28,333 nucleotides of DNA from JAEHDI01 sp035455185 (GCA_035455185.1 DATIFQ010000187.1:1-28333); one strand, 5' to 3'; shown: positions 16,570 to 24,724, numbered from the stretch's first letter. The notes: generated by a model from the letters alone, not told the origin. Made by a program: numbers and translations.

Positions 16570-16579
16570 CCCCGGCCCG
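16549..16579. terminator. GC-rich inverted repeat, possible attenuator
   Basis: CGGGCCGG (16549-16556) and CCGGCCCG (16572-16579) form an 8-bp stem. The T-run (TTTT) lies on the plus-strand side, where no gene ends; for minus-strand transcripts leaving the hydroxylase genes it would be a stem without a T-run, so read-through is likely. Confidence 0.4.
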
Positions 16580-16599
16580 TTTTGTGAGGAATCAGAAGG

Positions 16600-16815
16600 T
16601 CAGAGCGCTTTGTAGCAGTCGCGGCAGGGGTTGCACTCGTAGTTGTCCACGAGCTTACCGTCCGGTCCGAGGTTGAGCTGGGTCTTCACACACCAGAAGA
16701 TGCGCTCGTCGCCCCGCTGGAGGGCGGAATCGGCCTCTGGGTCGACGTAGAGCCCCTTCCAGCGGATGTTGGCGCAGCGCTCCTCCTGCATGACGTTGAA
16801 AGCGGAGCCTGCCAT
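16600..16815 (-). CDS. 71-residue cysteine-rich protein coupled to the hydroxylase genes
   Basis: A small soluble protein that I do not recognise. It ends in ECNPCRDCYKAL with Cys61, Cys64 and Cys67 in a CxxCxxC array; Cys14 and Cys42 are also present, so a metal or iron-sulfur site is possible. There is no signal peptide. A strong GGAGGAGGGG lies just before ATG 16815, and the gap to the FAD-subunit stop is two bases, so the protein is made in step with the hydroxylase. It may be an accessory or extra subunit; this is inference from position and cysteines only. Confidence 0.75.
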   Translation of the reverse strand: MAGSAFNVMQEERCANIRWKGLYVDPEADSALQRGDERIFWCVKTQLNLGPDGKLVDNYECNPCRDCYKAL

Positions 16816-16817
16816 GG

Positions 16818-17792
16818 CTATCCCCTCCTCCGCGCCGCCGCGAGCAACGCTCGCTTCACGGCGGTGCGCGCAATCTGGACTTTGTAGCCATTGCCGCTCA
16901 GCGGTTGCGCACCGGAAACGGCAGCCTGCGCCGCCTCCTCGGCCACGCCCTCATCGATGGTCTTACCGACGAGCAACTGGTCCGCTTGCAAGGCCGCCCA
17001 CGGCGTGGGCGCCACATGGCCCATGACGACCCGCGCGCTAGCCACTGCCGCCCCCTTCATCTTGAGAGCGACGGACGCGGTGGCCAGAGGCCAATCGAGC
17101 GCCTCCTTTTGCCGCACCTCGTAGGTGGCGTTGCGAACACCAACAGCCGAAGGGACGATGATCTCGGTCAGGATCTCGCTCGGTTGAAGCGCCGTTTCGC
17201 GCGCGGTATCGATTCGCGGCATTACAAAAAACTTCTCGACCTCCAGTTCGCGCGTACCGGACGCCGATGCGAGCTTGACCTTGGCGCCGAGGGCCACCAG
17301 CGCCGGGCCGAAGCTCGACGCGCTGACGAAGTAGGCCGGACCTCCGCTGAAGATAGCGTGGTAGCGGTTGTCTCCCTCTCTGACGAGGCTACCGCCCTTC
17401 GCCAGGAGACCCATGCCCATGCGGAAGTACCAACAGCGCGGCCGCTGGCAAAGGTCGCCGCCCACGGTCCCCATGTTGCGGATCTGCGGGCTGGTGACTC
17501 CCTGTGCGGCGGTGATGAGCGACGGATACTCCGCGCGGACGGCCGAGCTCGCCAGCAGTTGATCGAGAGTGACCGTCGCGCCGATGCGGAGACCCTGAGC
17601 GGTTTTCGTGATGCCGCCGAGTTCCTTGATGCCTTTGATGTTCACGACCCGTTTCGGGGTGTGGACGTACTCCTTCATCAGGCTGAGCTGGTCCGTGCCG
17701 CCCGCGAGCACGTCGGCCTCGCCCCACTGGTTACCCAGGAGAGCCAGGGCCTCTTTCAGAGTGGCCGGGCTTGCGTATTCGAAGGATTGCAT
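16818..17792 (-). CDS. molybdenum hydroxylase FAD-binding subunit (XdhB/PaoB-like)
   Basis: A 324-residue CO-dehydrogenase-flavoprotein-type subunit (PF00941 and PF03450). FAD is bound by VLAGGTDQL (28-36) and RNMGTVGGDL (105-114). It takes electrons from the 2Fe-2S subunit and passes them to an acceptor. The CQRPRCWYFR patch (Cys115, Cys120) places it with the YagS/PaoB group, whose insert carries four cysteines for a 4Fe-4S cluster; here the second pair appears to be replaced (LLAKGGSLV, about 129-137). The start overlaps the Mo-subunit stop (TGATG). No export signal is present, as usual for this subunit. Confidence 0.93.
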   Translation of the reverse strand: MQSFEYASPATLKEALALLGNQWGEADVLAGGTDQLSLMKEYVHTPKRVVNIKGIKELGGITKTAQGLRIGATVTLDQLLASSAVRAEYPSLITAAQGVTSPQIRNMGTVGGDLCQRPRCWYFRMGMGLLAKGGSLVREGDNRYHAIFSGGPAYFVSASSFGPALVALGAKVKLASASGTRELEVEKFFVMPRIDTARETALQPSEILTEIIVPSAVGVRNATYEVRQKEALDWPLATASVALKMKGAAVASARVVMGHVAPTPWAALQADQLLVGKTIDEGVAEEAAQAAVSGAQPLSGNGYKVQIARTAVKRALLAAARRRG

Positions 17793-19939
17793 CAGGCTGT
17801 CCTCCTTGCCAGGGCCTCAAGGACCCTGTCCGGCGTCAGCGGGATGCGTGGAACCCGCACGCCGATGGCATTCGCAACGGCGTTGGCAATCGCGCCCATG
17901 CCCGGGACGACCGGTGGTTCACCCAGGCCAATCACGCCGCGCTTGTCATGCTCCTCGTTGATGTCGAGGTGCACGACGATTTCGCCGATGTCCGCGATAC
18001 CGGCGAGCTTATAGAACTCCATGTCGGCGTTCAGGAATCGGCCGGTCTTTTCGCACATCAGGCGCTCCTCGTACAGAGCGCCGCAGATGGACATGATGCA
18101 GGCGCCATAGACCTGGCTTTCGGCCGTCTTTGGGTTGATGATCAGGCCGCAGTCTTGCACCGCCACAAGGCGGTTCAGCTTGACGACGCCGGTCTCGATA
18201 TCGACTGACACGTCCGCGATCTGGGCACCCCCGACACCCTGGCTGATCAGGCCCATGGGCTGCTTCGGGTTGTTCGTGCCCATGGCTTCTATCGGCTTGA
18301 CGCCGATCTTCTGGCAGGCTGCCTTCCAGGTCATGCTCTTCGCGGGATTACCTTTGACCTGGATCTTGCCGTCCACGGCTTCAAGTTGGTCGGCCGGTGC
18401 GCCGAGCGCCGGGGCCACCGCCTCGTAAACCTTGGCGAGGGCGTTCAGCGTCGCCTTGCGTGTTGACACCGACACGCCGCCGACGGTTGTGGAACCGCCC
18501 GAGGCGCCGGACTGCGGGTAGCTGCTGTCGCCGATCTTCACGTTGATCTGCGGGACTGTGAGACCCAGCGATTCAGCCGCCACCATGGCGATGACAGTGC
18601 GCGTGCCTGTCCCAAGATCCTGGCTTCCGAGTTCGACATCCACCGAACCGTCCGGATGGATCCGCGTGCGGCAGTCGCTCGGGTGGCCGAGGCCACCCCA
18701 AGTGCCGACGCCGATGCCGAGGCCTCGTCTCATCGGACCAGAACCCGCCTGGTCGCGTGGATGCCAAAGCTTCTTCCACTCGGCCAATTCGGCGGCCTTG
18801 TCGAGCTGCGCCCGGTACACCTCGGCGCGAGCGGTATAATCCGCGTTCTTCTTGAACACCTCCAGCGGGTCCATCTTGACGGCGGCTGCCATGTCATCTA
18901 TGGCGCAACAGGTGACAAACGCAGCCTGCGGATGATTGGGAGCGCGCCACGCCCGTGCACCGCCGTTATTCGTGACGACACCGGTGTGGTTGACTCGCTT
19001 GTTGGGAATCTGGACGTAGACGTAAGGGAGCTGCGTCGGCGAAACGCCGCCGCCGCTGACGCCGCTCGTACCCCAGGATTCCGATTGCCAGGCGGTGATG
19101 GTGCCGTCTTTCTTCGCCGCGAGTCTTACTTTGGCGAAGATGGACGGCCGGTTGCCAGCCATCTCAAGGTCGGCGCGGCGGTCGAGAAACAACTTGACCG
19201 CCCGGCCGCCGGCCTTCTTCGAAAGTTTGGCGCAGATCATTCCCCAGCGGTCTGCGGCGAATTTGCTGCCAAAGCCGCCGCCCATGTGGTCCTGGTGGGC
19301 ATGGATGTTCGCTGCGGGAACCTCGAGGGCGCGCGCCAGGTCACCGCCGATTCCGGACAAGTTCTGGGTCGAAGGCCAGAATTCAATCTTGTCGCCTTTC
19401 CAGGCGATGACCTGGCCGTGCGACTCTTGGGTGCAGTGCGTAAGCACCGGGCAACCGTAATACCCTTCGGAGACCGTGTCGGCATCCTTGAAGGCTTGGT
19501 CAGGGTCGCCCGTGAGGATCTCGCCAGCCGGCTTGCTCCGGCTACCGGTCTTGCCGAGGTCCTCTTCGTTGACGAGGTGAGGAAGGACTTCGTAGTCCGC
19601 TTTGATCGCACGGACGGCATCGGCGGCAATTGTTTCGCTGGTAGCCGCGACAGCCGCGACCTCGGTGCCCGCCCATTGGATTTCGGTGCCGGCGGGCGAC
19701 ACCACTTCAACCGCCATCACGCCCGTCATTTTCTCGGCCGCACCGGTATCGATGCTCCGAACGCGGGCATGCGCGTATGGCGACGTCAGCAATGCTCCGA
19801 ACAGCAGGTCAGGCGTATGGATGTCATACCCATACTTCGCTTTGCCGCTGGCTTTCGCGGGGCCATCGAGGCGGCTCATCCGCTTCCGCATCACGCGGCT
19901 CTTTCCCAATGGAGGCCAACTGTAGTTCGGGTCAGGCAC
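17792..19939 (-). CDS. molybdenum hydroxylase large subunit, molybdopterin-binding (XdhA/PaoC-like)
   Basis: A 715-residue subunit that binds the molybdenum cofactor (PF01315 then PF02738/PF20256). Visible sites are GGGFGSK (about 230) for the cofactor, and GLGEPP near the C-terminus with Glu674, the base conserved in xanthine dehydrogenase-type enzymes. Such enzymes hydroxylate aldehydes or N-heterocycles. The subunit set and order (2Fe-2S, Mo, FAD) differ from PaoABC (2Fe-2S, FAD, Mo), but sequence patches fit the aldehyde oxidoreductase side of the family better than xanthine dehydrogenase. It lacks its own signal peptide and should be exported bound to the Tat-carrying small subunit. Start ATG 19939 overlaps the small-subunit gene by eight bases. 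Substrate is unknown. Confidence 0.93.
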   Translation of the reverse strand: MPDPNYSWPPLGKSRVMRKRMSRLDGPAKASGKAKYGYDIHTPDLLFGALLTSPYAHARVRSIDTGAAEKMTGVMAVEVVSPAGTEIQWAGTEVAAVAATSETIAADAVRAIKADYEVLPHLVNEEDLGKTGSRSKPAGEILTGDPDQAFKDADTVSEGYYGCPVLTHCTQESHGQVIAWKGDKIEFWPSTQNLSGIGGDLARALEVPAANIHAHQDHMGGGFGSKFAADRWGMICAKLSKKAGGRAVKLFLDRRADLEMAGNRPSIFAKVRLAAKKDGTITAWQSESWGTSGVSGGGVSPTQLPYVYVQIPNKRVNHTGVVTNNGGARAWRAPNHPQAAFVTCCAIDDMAAAVKMDPLEVFKKNADYTARAEVYRAQLDKAAELAEWKKLWHPRDQAGSGPMRRGLGIGVGTWGGLGHPSDCRTRIHPDGSVDVELGSQDLGTGTRTVIAMVAAESLGLTVPQINVKIGDSSYPQSGASGGSTTVGGVSVSTRKATLNALAKVYEAVAPALGAPADQLEAVDGKIQVKGNPAKSMTWKAACQKIGVKPIEAMGTNNPKQPMGLISQGVGGAQIADVSVDIETGVVKLNRLVAVQDCGLIINPKTAESQVYGACIMSICGALYEERLMCEKTGRFLNADMEFYKLAGIADIGEIVVHLDINEEHDKRGVIGLGEPPVVPGMGAIANAVANAIGVRVPRIPLTPDRVLEALARRTA

Positions 19940-20573
19940 TGGCTGCTCCTTTCATCTGTTTGGCCGCTTCCAGGACTGCCTTGCGGACGCCCATGTAGGT
20001 ACCGCAGCGGCAGAGGTTACCGCCGAGTCCAGCCTTGACCTGGTCCATGGTTGGGTCGGGGTTGTGATCGAGGAAGCCCTTGGCCGCCATCACGAAACCC
20101 GGAGTGCAGAAGCCGCACTGCTGGGCGTCGTTGTTCACGAAAGCCGCTTCCACCGGATGAAGCCGGCCGGCCGTGGCCAGACCTTCGATCGTTTGAATCG
20201 GTTTGCCCTGGGCGTCAATGGCGAGCACGGAGCAAGCGTAAACAACCTTGCCCGCCATGATCACCGTGCAGGAGCCACAGGTGCCGCGGTCGCAGACTTT
20301 CTTGGCACCAGTCATGTCCAGGTGATCGCGAAGCGCGTCCAGCAGGGTGACTCGGGGTTCCACGCTAAGTTTGACAGGTTTGCCGTTGATGGTCAGGGTG
20401 ATGGGAACGGGGCCCGGTCCAGCAACGTCCGCTGCAGCGACCGGCTCCGCCTGAGCTTCTGTTTGTAAGATTCCGACAGCCCCGCTACCGAGTCCCACGC
20501 CGCGGATGAAACCGCGGCGGGAGAACCCGGTTTTGGGTTTCTTCTCCACGTCAGGGTCTTTCCTCAGACTCAC
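19932..20573 (-). CDS. molybdenum hydroxylase 2Fe-2S subunit with Tat signal (PaoA/YagT-like)
   Basis: A 213-residue subunit with two 2Fe-2S clusters. The ferredoxin-like cluster uses Cys94, Cys99, Cys102 and Cys114; the helical-domain cluster uses Cys153, Cys156, Cys188 and Cys190 (CGFC and CRC). The N-terminus has a twin-arginine signal, SRRGFIRG then a hydrophobic stretch to about residue 42, so the complex should work in the periplasm, as PaoABC does. I prefer GTG 20573 because AAGGAAGG sits six bases before it; an ATG at 20597 would add eight residues and cover that site. It heads the cluster and has a promoter candidate at 20642-20671. No XdhC/PaoD-type maturation gene is near. Confidence 0.93.
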   Translation of the reverse strand: MSLRKDPDVEKKPKTGFSRRGFIRGVGLGSGAVGILQTEAQAEPVAAADVAGPGPVPITLTINGKPVKLSVEPRVTLLDALRDHLDMTGAKKVCDRGTCGSCTVIMAGKVVYACSVLAIDAQGKPIQTIEGLATAGRLHPVEAAFVNNDAQQCGFCTPGFVMAAKGFLDHNPDPTMDQVKAGLGGNLCRCGTYMGVRKAVLEAAKQMKGAASA

Positions 20574-20641
20574 TAGACACCTTCCTTTCGTGTCCAAAAA
20601 AACTTGTGCTCCGACTCCGGTATTCTGAACAGCCCGAAATG

Positions 20642-20671
20642 ACTATAGCAGAAGGGAACAAAACGGAACAA
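20642..20671 (-). promoter_or_regulatory. promoter candidate of the molybdenum hydroxylase genes
   Basis: On the minus strand TTGTTC (20671-20666), an 18-base spacer and TATAGT (20647-20642), preceded by TGC as an extended -10. The same TTGTTC and TGCTATAGT pair occurs before pyrE. Confidence 0.5.
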
Positions 20672-21030
20672 GCCTGAAGAATTGCGATCAGGAGGCGGCG
20701 GCTTTTCGCCGCGTGGCGGTTTCTTGGCGGCGCTCGACCGGTGGGAGGCTGAGGCTCAAGGAGGCGGTTGTGCGGGGTTTTGGGGTAAAGTCTTTCGGTT
20801 GTGAACCTATAGAACGCACGGATGGGACTCAGGCGGGGGGTACTGCGGATCAACCTGCCTTCCTTGAGCCGTTCTTACGTTCGTCACGACTTCGATCCGA
20901 GCAATCTACAAACCATCCGGGAAGTGCCTTTGTTTTCAGCTAGACCGAGGTTCACGAAGGGGAGGGAGCGGCAAAAACTGCACGCCTTTCGGAACAGCTC
21001 GTGCCATTTCGGCACACAATGGAGAGCTAG
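20672..21030. other. intergenic region of about 360 bases, divergent hydroxylase and SIS genes
   Basis: I see no convincing gene. A GCGGC/GCCGC stem with loop TTTTC lies at 20698-20712. GTGCC (21001-21005) and GGCAC (21011-21015) form a 5-bp stem just before the ribosome site GGAGAG of the SIS gene. A 70-codon frame, 20822-21034, ends in an ATGA overlap with the SIS start but has no recognisable features. Confidence 0.5.
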
Positions 21031-22053
21031 ATGATAACGAACGATAGTGGATATCTGCGCGACCTTCTCGACCAACCCCGCGCGCTTCGAGACACCATTG
21101 CCGCCCTGAACGTCAAGCCCGCATTGGCGGCGCTTGCGGCGCGCCGGTTCGAACGGATCGTTCTCACCGGCATGGGCTCGTCGCTGCACGCGCTTCACCC
21201 GCTGAACCAACGTCTGGCGGCCGGAGGCTTCTGCCCGGTGATGGTGGAGACGTCGGAGTTGCTTCACGGCTTGCGAGGGCTGCTGACCGGAGAGACGTTG
21301 CTGGTAGCGGTTTCGCAGTCTGGACGAAGCGCGGAAACGGTGAGGTTGCTGGAACAAGAGGGTCCGCGGCCACACACCATTGGCGTGACGAATACGCCGG
21401 ATTCGCCGCTGGCGCTCGTGCCGGACGCCGCAGTCGTGACCCGTGCGGGCGCCGAAAACTCAGTGGCATGCAAGACATACTTGTCGATCCTGGCCGCGCT
21501 CGACTGGCTGGGAAGCGTGTTTTGCGGCGATGACCTGGAGGCGATGCTTCCCGAACTTGCTCAGGCGTCGATGTTGGTGGACAACTACCTGACGCGATGG
21601 CAGGACCACGTGGAGGAACTGCACTCCGAGTTGGCCGGCGTCGAGCACGTGTTCCTGGCAGGGCGGGGATGTTCGCTCGCGACAGTGGGGAACGGCGGAC
21701 TAATCCTGAAGGAGTCGGCGCACGTTCACGCCGAGGGGATGAGTGCGCCGGCGTTCCGGCACGGCCCGATCGACATGCTGCGCGACGACGTGTTCGTGCT
21801 CGTGTTCACCGGCGAACCAGCCACCGCACCACTGAACGTGCGGCTTTTCGACGATATTCGAAATGCCGGCGGCCGGACAGCGCTGATCAGCGAGACCACT
21901 GCCGGAGCGTTTCGGTTGCCGGTGGGTCCGGCACGCCTGCGGCCGATCCTGGAGATGCTGCCGGTGCAGATGATGTCGCTCGCTCTCGCTCAGCTCAAAG
22001 ACCACGAGCCCGGCGTCTTCCGACACACGTCGAAAGTGACGACGGTGGAATAG
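21031..22053 (+). CDS. SIS-domain sugar isomerase/deaminase, GlmS isomerase-like
   Basis: A 340-residue protein with two SIS (sugar isomerase) domains, like the isomerase half of glucosamine-fructose-6-phosphate synthase but without its glutaminase part. Markers are GMGSSLHA (47-54), the phosphosugar loop VSQSGRSAET (94-103), and GRGCSLATVGNGGLILKES with FRHGP (242-246), which corresponds to the GlmS ELKHGP patch. Relatives include FrlB-like deglycases, AgaS and glucosamine-6-phosphate deaminases of the NagB-II type, so an amino-sugar phosphate is the likely substrate. GGAGAG precedes ATG 21031. It is cytoplasmic. Its stop is followed by a hairpin that overlaps the end of the convergent TolC-like gene. 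Confidence 0.88.
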   Translation: MITNDSGYLRDLLDQPRALRDTIAALNVKPALAALAARRFERIVLTGMGSSLHALHPLNQRLAAGGFCPVMVETSELLHGLRGLLTGETLLVAVSQSGRSAETVRLLEQEGPRPHTIGVTNTPDSPLALVPDAAVVTRAGAENSVACKTYLSILAALDWLGSVFCGDDLEAMLPELAQASMLVDNYLTRWQDHVEELHSELAGVEHVFLAGRGCSLATVGNGGLILKESAHVHAEGMSAPAFRHGPIDMLRDDVFVLVFTGEPATAPLNVRLFDDIRNAGGRTALISETTAGAFRLPVGPARLRPILEMLPVQMMSLALAQLKDHEPGVFRHTSKVTTVE

Positions 22054-22061
22054 AGCGGCGG

Positions 22062-22085
22062 GGGCCCAAGGCCCGTCAGTTTTTC
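22062..22085 (+). terminator. terminator of the SIS gene
   Basis: GGGCC (22062-22066) and GGCCC (22070-22074) form a stem with loop CAA, followed by GTCAGTTTTTC. The T-run reaches into the last codons of the convergent TolC-like gene. Confidence 0.55.
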
Positions 22086-24019
22086 ACTTCCGGGATCGCA
22101 CTGGGGGCGCGGGAGACGCGGCCGGCCATCGCCTCATCGATCGCGATGTTATAGACGCCGAGGGTCTGCCCGGTGGACCGGTCCAGTTCGTTGCGTGCCT
22201 TGCTGTACGTGCTCAGTGCCGTCACTTCAGCCGATCGAGCCTGGGCGAGGTCGCGCTGCGCCTGAATTACAAAGAAGATTGTAGAGGCGCCCAGCGCGTA
22301 TTTCTTTTCTTCGGCGTCGAGCGTCTGTTCCTGGAGCACCCGTGCCTTCATGGCCGCCTGGTAGCCCGCTCGCGCCTGCTGCACGGCGATCAGAGAGTTG
22401 GTCACGTCAACGCGCACCTGGTTTACGAGCTGCTGTTGCCGGATTTCCTGCTGGCGCAGCGAGAGCTGGTCGCGGATCATGTCCGCCTGGGCCGCCCGGT
22501 TGCGGAGCGGGATGTTGAGCTGGATACCGATTCCGTAGTCAGGGAAGTTGCGACGGAAGATTTGCGACAGCACCTTGCCGTAACCGCCGATGAAGTAAGG
22601 GTCGACGCTGTTCGGGTCGCGTGGCGTCACCGTGCCAGCGGGCTGGCCCGGGAACGGCGGAACCGGCAATGAGTTTATGGAGCCGGACAAGCCGTTGTTC
22701 TGTGCGTATCCGAACAAGTCGAGCGAAGGCCGCAACGCGCTCTTGGTGCCCTGCAAGCCGATCTTGGTGTTCTCCACCAGAAGGCGGGTCTGCGCGATCT
22801 CGGGACGGCTGTCGAGCGCCCGATTCACCAGGTCCTGAATCGGTTCGATGGCCTCGGAATCCGGCATGCGCATCTGGTCCGTCGGGACGATGCGGGCGTC
22901 GGCAACCACCGGGCTGGCCACCCCGGTCCGGCTCAAAGCATCTTTGATGATCGTTTCCTGCTGGAGGACGCGGGTCTCGGAAACGGTCAGCTCCTGCTGG
23001 CTGCGGGCGACCTCGGCTTCCGCTCGGACGATCTCGATCGGAGCCAGAGTGCCGATCTCGACCTGCTTCTTGTTGTCGTTGTACAGCTTCTCAGCCAACG
23101 CGAGCGCCTGCTGCTTTACTTTCACGTCTTCGTTGAAGCTGACGAGGTCCCAGTACAGCGCGACGACCGCCGACACAGTGGTGATGACCTGCTGCTTGAA
23201 GACGAGGTCCGAAACTCTCCGGTCGTTCCTGGCGATGCGGATGTTCCGGTTGTTGACGGCGGTGCCGAACCCTTGAAGGAGTCTCTGGGTGATGGTGAGA
23301 TTTAGGCTGCCGCTGATGTAGGGGTTGAAGTCGCTGCGTCCGGAGTTGGTCTCCGCCGGGCTGTTGATCCAGTCGAACTCGAGATTCGTCCCGGTCAGGA
23401 AGCCTTGGCGGAAACTCATGTTGCCTGACTGATTCTTGATCACGAGCGAGTTTGTGCCGGTGGTGAAGGAGTTTGTTTGCGGGACAGTGCGGTGGGTCCA
23501 GCTATACTGCGTGGAAATCACCGGATCGAGATTCGGCAGCGCCGTGCCGGTGGTGGTGATGATTGCGGCGCCGGTCGACGTAGTACCTCCGCCTCCACCG
23601 GTGCCCCCGCCTCCACCGCCGCCCCCCGCTGTTCCGGTCGCCTGGGCGAGAGCGCTCGAGGGTCCGGATGTGATGCTGGTCGGGATACCGCGGAGCAAGC
23701 CGCCAGCCTGGGCCCGGAGAATGTCGGCGTCCGCGGCTCGCGGGCCATAGCGCGAAAGCGCGATGTCCAGGTTGTTTTCGAGCGCAAGGGCGATCGCATC
23801 CTGCAATGAGAGATAAATCCTTCCGGCACGGAGCAGGTTGTCGATCCGGCTGGAGTTGGCGAGGTTAATCGGCGCCTCTTCCCGGTATTTGTAGGCTCTG
23901 GTGAAGCCCCCGAAGAACCCACCCGATGCCTGGGATGAGTTGTTGAGCGAAGCTCCGGTCTGGCCGGAGAGCGGCGCCACCATCAAGAGAACACACAATA
24001 TTGCCGTAACGCGTTTCAT
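22076..24019 (-). CDS. TolC-family outer-membrane efflux channel
   Basis: A 647-residue protein with a signal peptide (about 1-19, MKRVTAILCVLLMVAPLSG) and two outer-membrane efflux protein repeats (PF02321), about residues 260-420 and 470-640. SLQDAIALALENNLDIAL (71-88) is the usual entry helix. Members trimerise into a beta-barrel plus long periplasmic tunnel and dock on RND or ABC adaptors. It is longer than usual (450-500): an insert after the first helix contains a glycine run with Thr/Ser (about 129-150). It could complete the RND system at 5154-9427 although it is 12.6 kb away and separately transcribed. It starts divergently from pyrE. Confidence 0.93.
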   Translation of the reverse strand: MKRVTAILCVLLMVAPLSGQTGASLNNSSQASGGFFGGFTRAYKYREEAPINLANSSRIDNLLRAGRIYLSLQDAIALALENNLDIALSRYGPRAADADILRAQAGGLLRGIPTSITSGPSSALAQATGTAGGGGGGGGTGGGGGTTSTGAAIITTTGTALPNLDPVISTQYSWTHRTVPQTNSFTTGTNSLVIKNQSGNMSFRQGFLTGTNLEFDWINSPAETNSGRSDFNPYISGSLNLTITQRLLQGFGTAVNNRNIRIARNDRRVSDLVFKQQVITTVSAVVALYWDLVSFNEDVKVKQQALALAEKLYNDNKKQVEIGTLAPIEIVRAEAEVARSQQELTVSETRVLQQETIIKDALSRTGVASPVVADARIVPTDQMRMPDSEAIEPIQDLVNRALDSRPEIAQTRLLVENTKIGLQGTKSALRPSLDLFGYAQNNGLSGSINSLPVPPFPGQPAGTVTPRDPNSVDPYFIGGYGKVLSQIFRRNFPDYGIGIQLNIPLRNRAAQADMIRDQLSLRQQEIRQQQLVNQVRVDVTNSLIAVQQARAGYQAAMKARVLQEQTLDAEEKKYALGASTIFFVIQAQRDLAQARSAEVTALSTYSKARNELDRSTGQTLGVYNIAIDEAMAGRVSRAPSAIPEVKN

Positions 24020-24087
24020 GCGGTTTTTTGACCTCGGTCGTGCTTTGGTTCGGCCTCAAAGTTGAATCGACGCAAACAGAAGTGCGC

Positions 24088-24115
24088 TTGTTCCTTGAAT
24101 TTCCAATGCTATAGT
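24088..24115 (+). promoter_or_regulatory. pyrE promoter with extended -10
   Basis: TTGTTC (24088-24093), a 16-base spacer and TATAGT (24110-24115) preceded by TGC. Transcription should begin at about 24122, next to the GTG start codon at 24124. Confidence 0.6.
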
Positions 24116-24123
24116 AGCGTTCT

Positions 24124-24717
24124 GTGAACCTGCAAGCTGAAGAAGTTCTAAAGGTTTTCAACGAGACTGGCGCCTACCTGCGTGGCCACTTCCGGCTGAC
24201 CAGCGGCCTTCACAGCCCCGAGTACCTCCAGTGCGCCCTCGTCCTTCAGCACCCCCGCCATGCGGAACGTCTCGGCCAGGCACTTGCAGACCGTCTTGGG
24301 GAGATTCTAGCCGGTGCACGGGTCGACGTGGTTGCTTCCCCGGCCATCGGCGGTCTGATCATCGGCCATGAGGCCGCCCGCGCCCTGGGAGCACGATTCA
24401 TCTTTGCGGAGCGGGACGCCGAGAAGAAGATGGTTCTTCGGCGCGGTTTCACGGTCCAGCCGGGCGAGACCGCGGTGGTCGTTGAGGATGTCGTGACTAC
24501 CGGCGGCAGCACGCGCGAAGTGGTGGAAACCCTCCAGGCAGCGGGCGCTCGGGTGCTGGCAGCCGGGTCGATCATCGACCGTAGCGGCGGACAGGCCGAC
24601 GTCAGCGTCCCGCGCGTGGCGCTGGCTACTCTCCAAGTCGTGACCTGGCAGCCCGAGGCTTGCCCGCTTTGCCGGGATGGCTCGCCCGTCACCAAGCCGG
24701 GCTCGCGCCCGGTTTGA
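24124..24717 (+). CDS. pyrE: orotate phosphoribosyltransferase
   Basis: A 197-residue protein that joins orotate to PRPP to make orotidine monophosphate in pyrimidine synthesis. The PRPP-binding loop is VVVEDVVTTGGST (118-130). LTSGLHSPEYLQC (25-37) and VVASPAIGGLIIG (69-81) are also diagnostic. The tail EACPLCRDGSPVTKPGSR is typical of the non-enteric form of the enzyme. The start is GTG 24124; a later start would remove conserved residues. No Shine-Dalgarno is present, and the -10 element ends eight bases before the start, so the message is probably leaderless. truA follows eight bases after the stop. Confidence 0.96.
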   Translation: MNLQAEEVLKVFNETGAYLRGHFRLTSGLHSPEYLQCALVLQHPRHAERLGQALADRLGEILAGARVDVVASPAIGGLIIGHEAARALGARFIFAERDAEKKMVLRRGFTVQPGETAVVVEDVVTTGGSTREVVETLQAAGARVLAAGSIIDRSGGQADVSVPRVALATLQVVTWQPEACPLCRDGSPVTKPGSRPV

Positions 24718-24724
24718 CTTCGCC

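Noticed and set aside
20698..20712. GCGGC/GCCGC hairpin as a terminator
   Set aside because: No T-run follows and no gene ends there.
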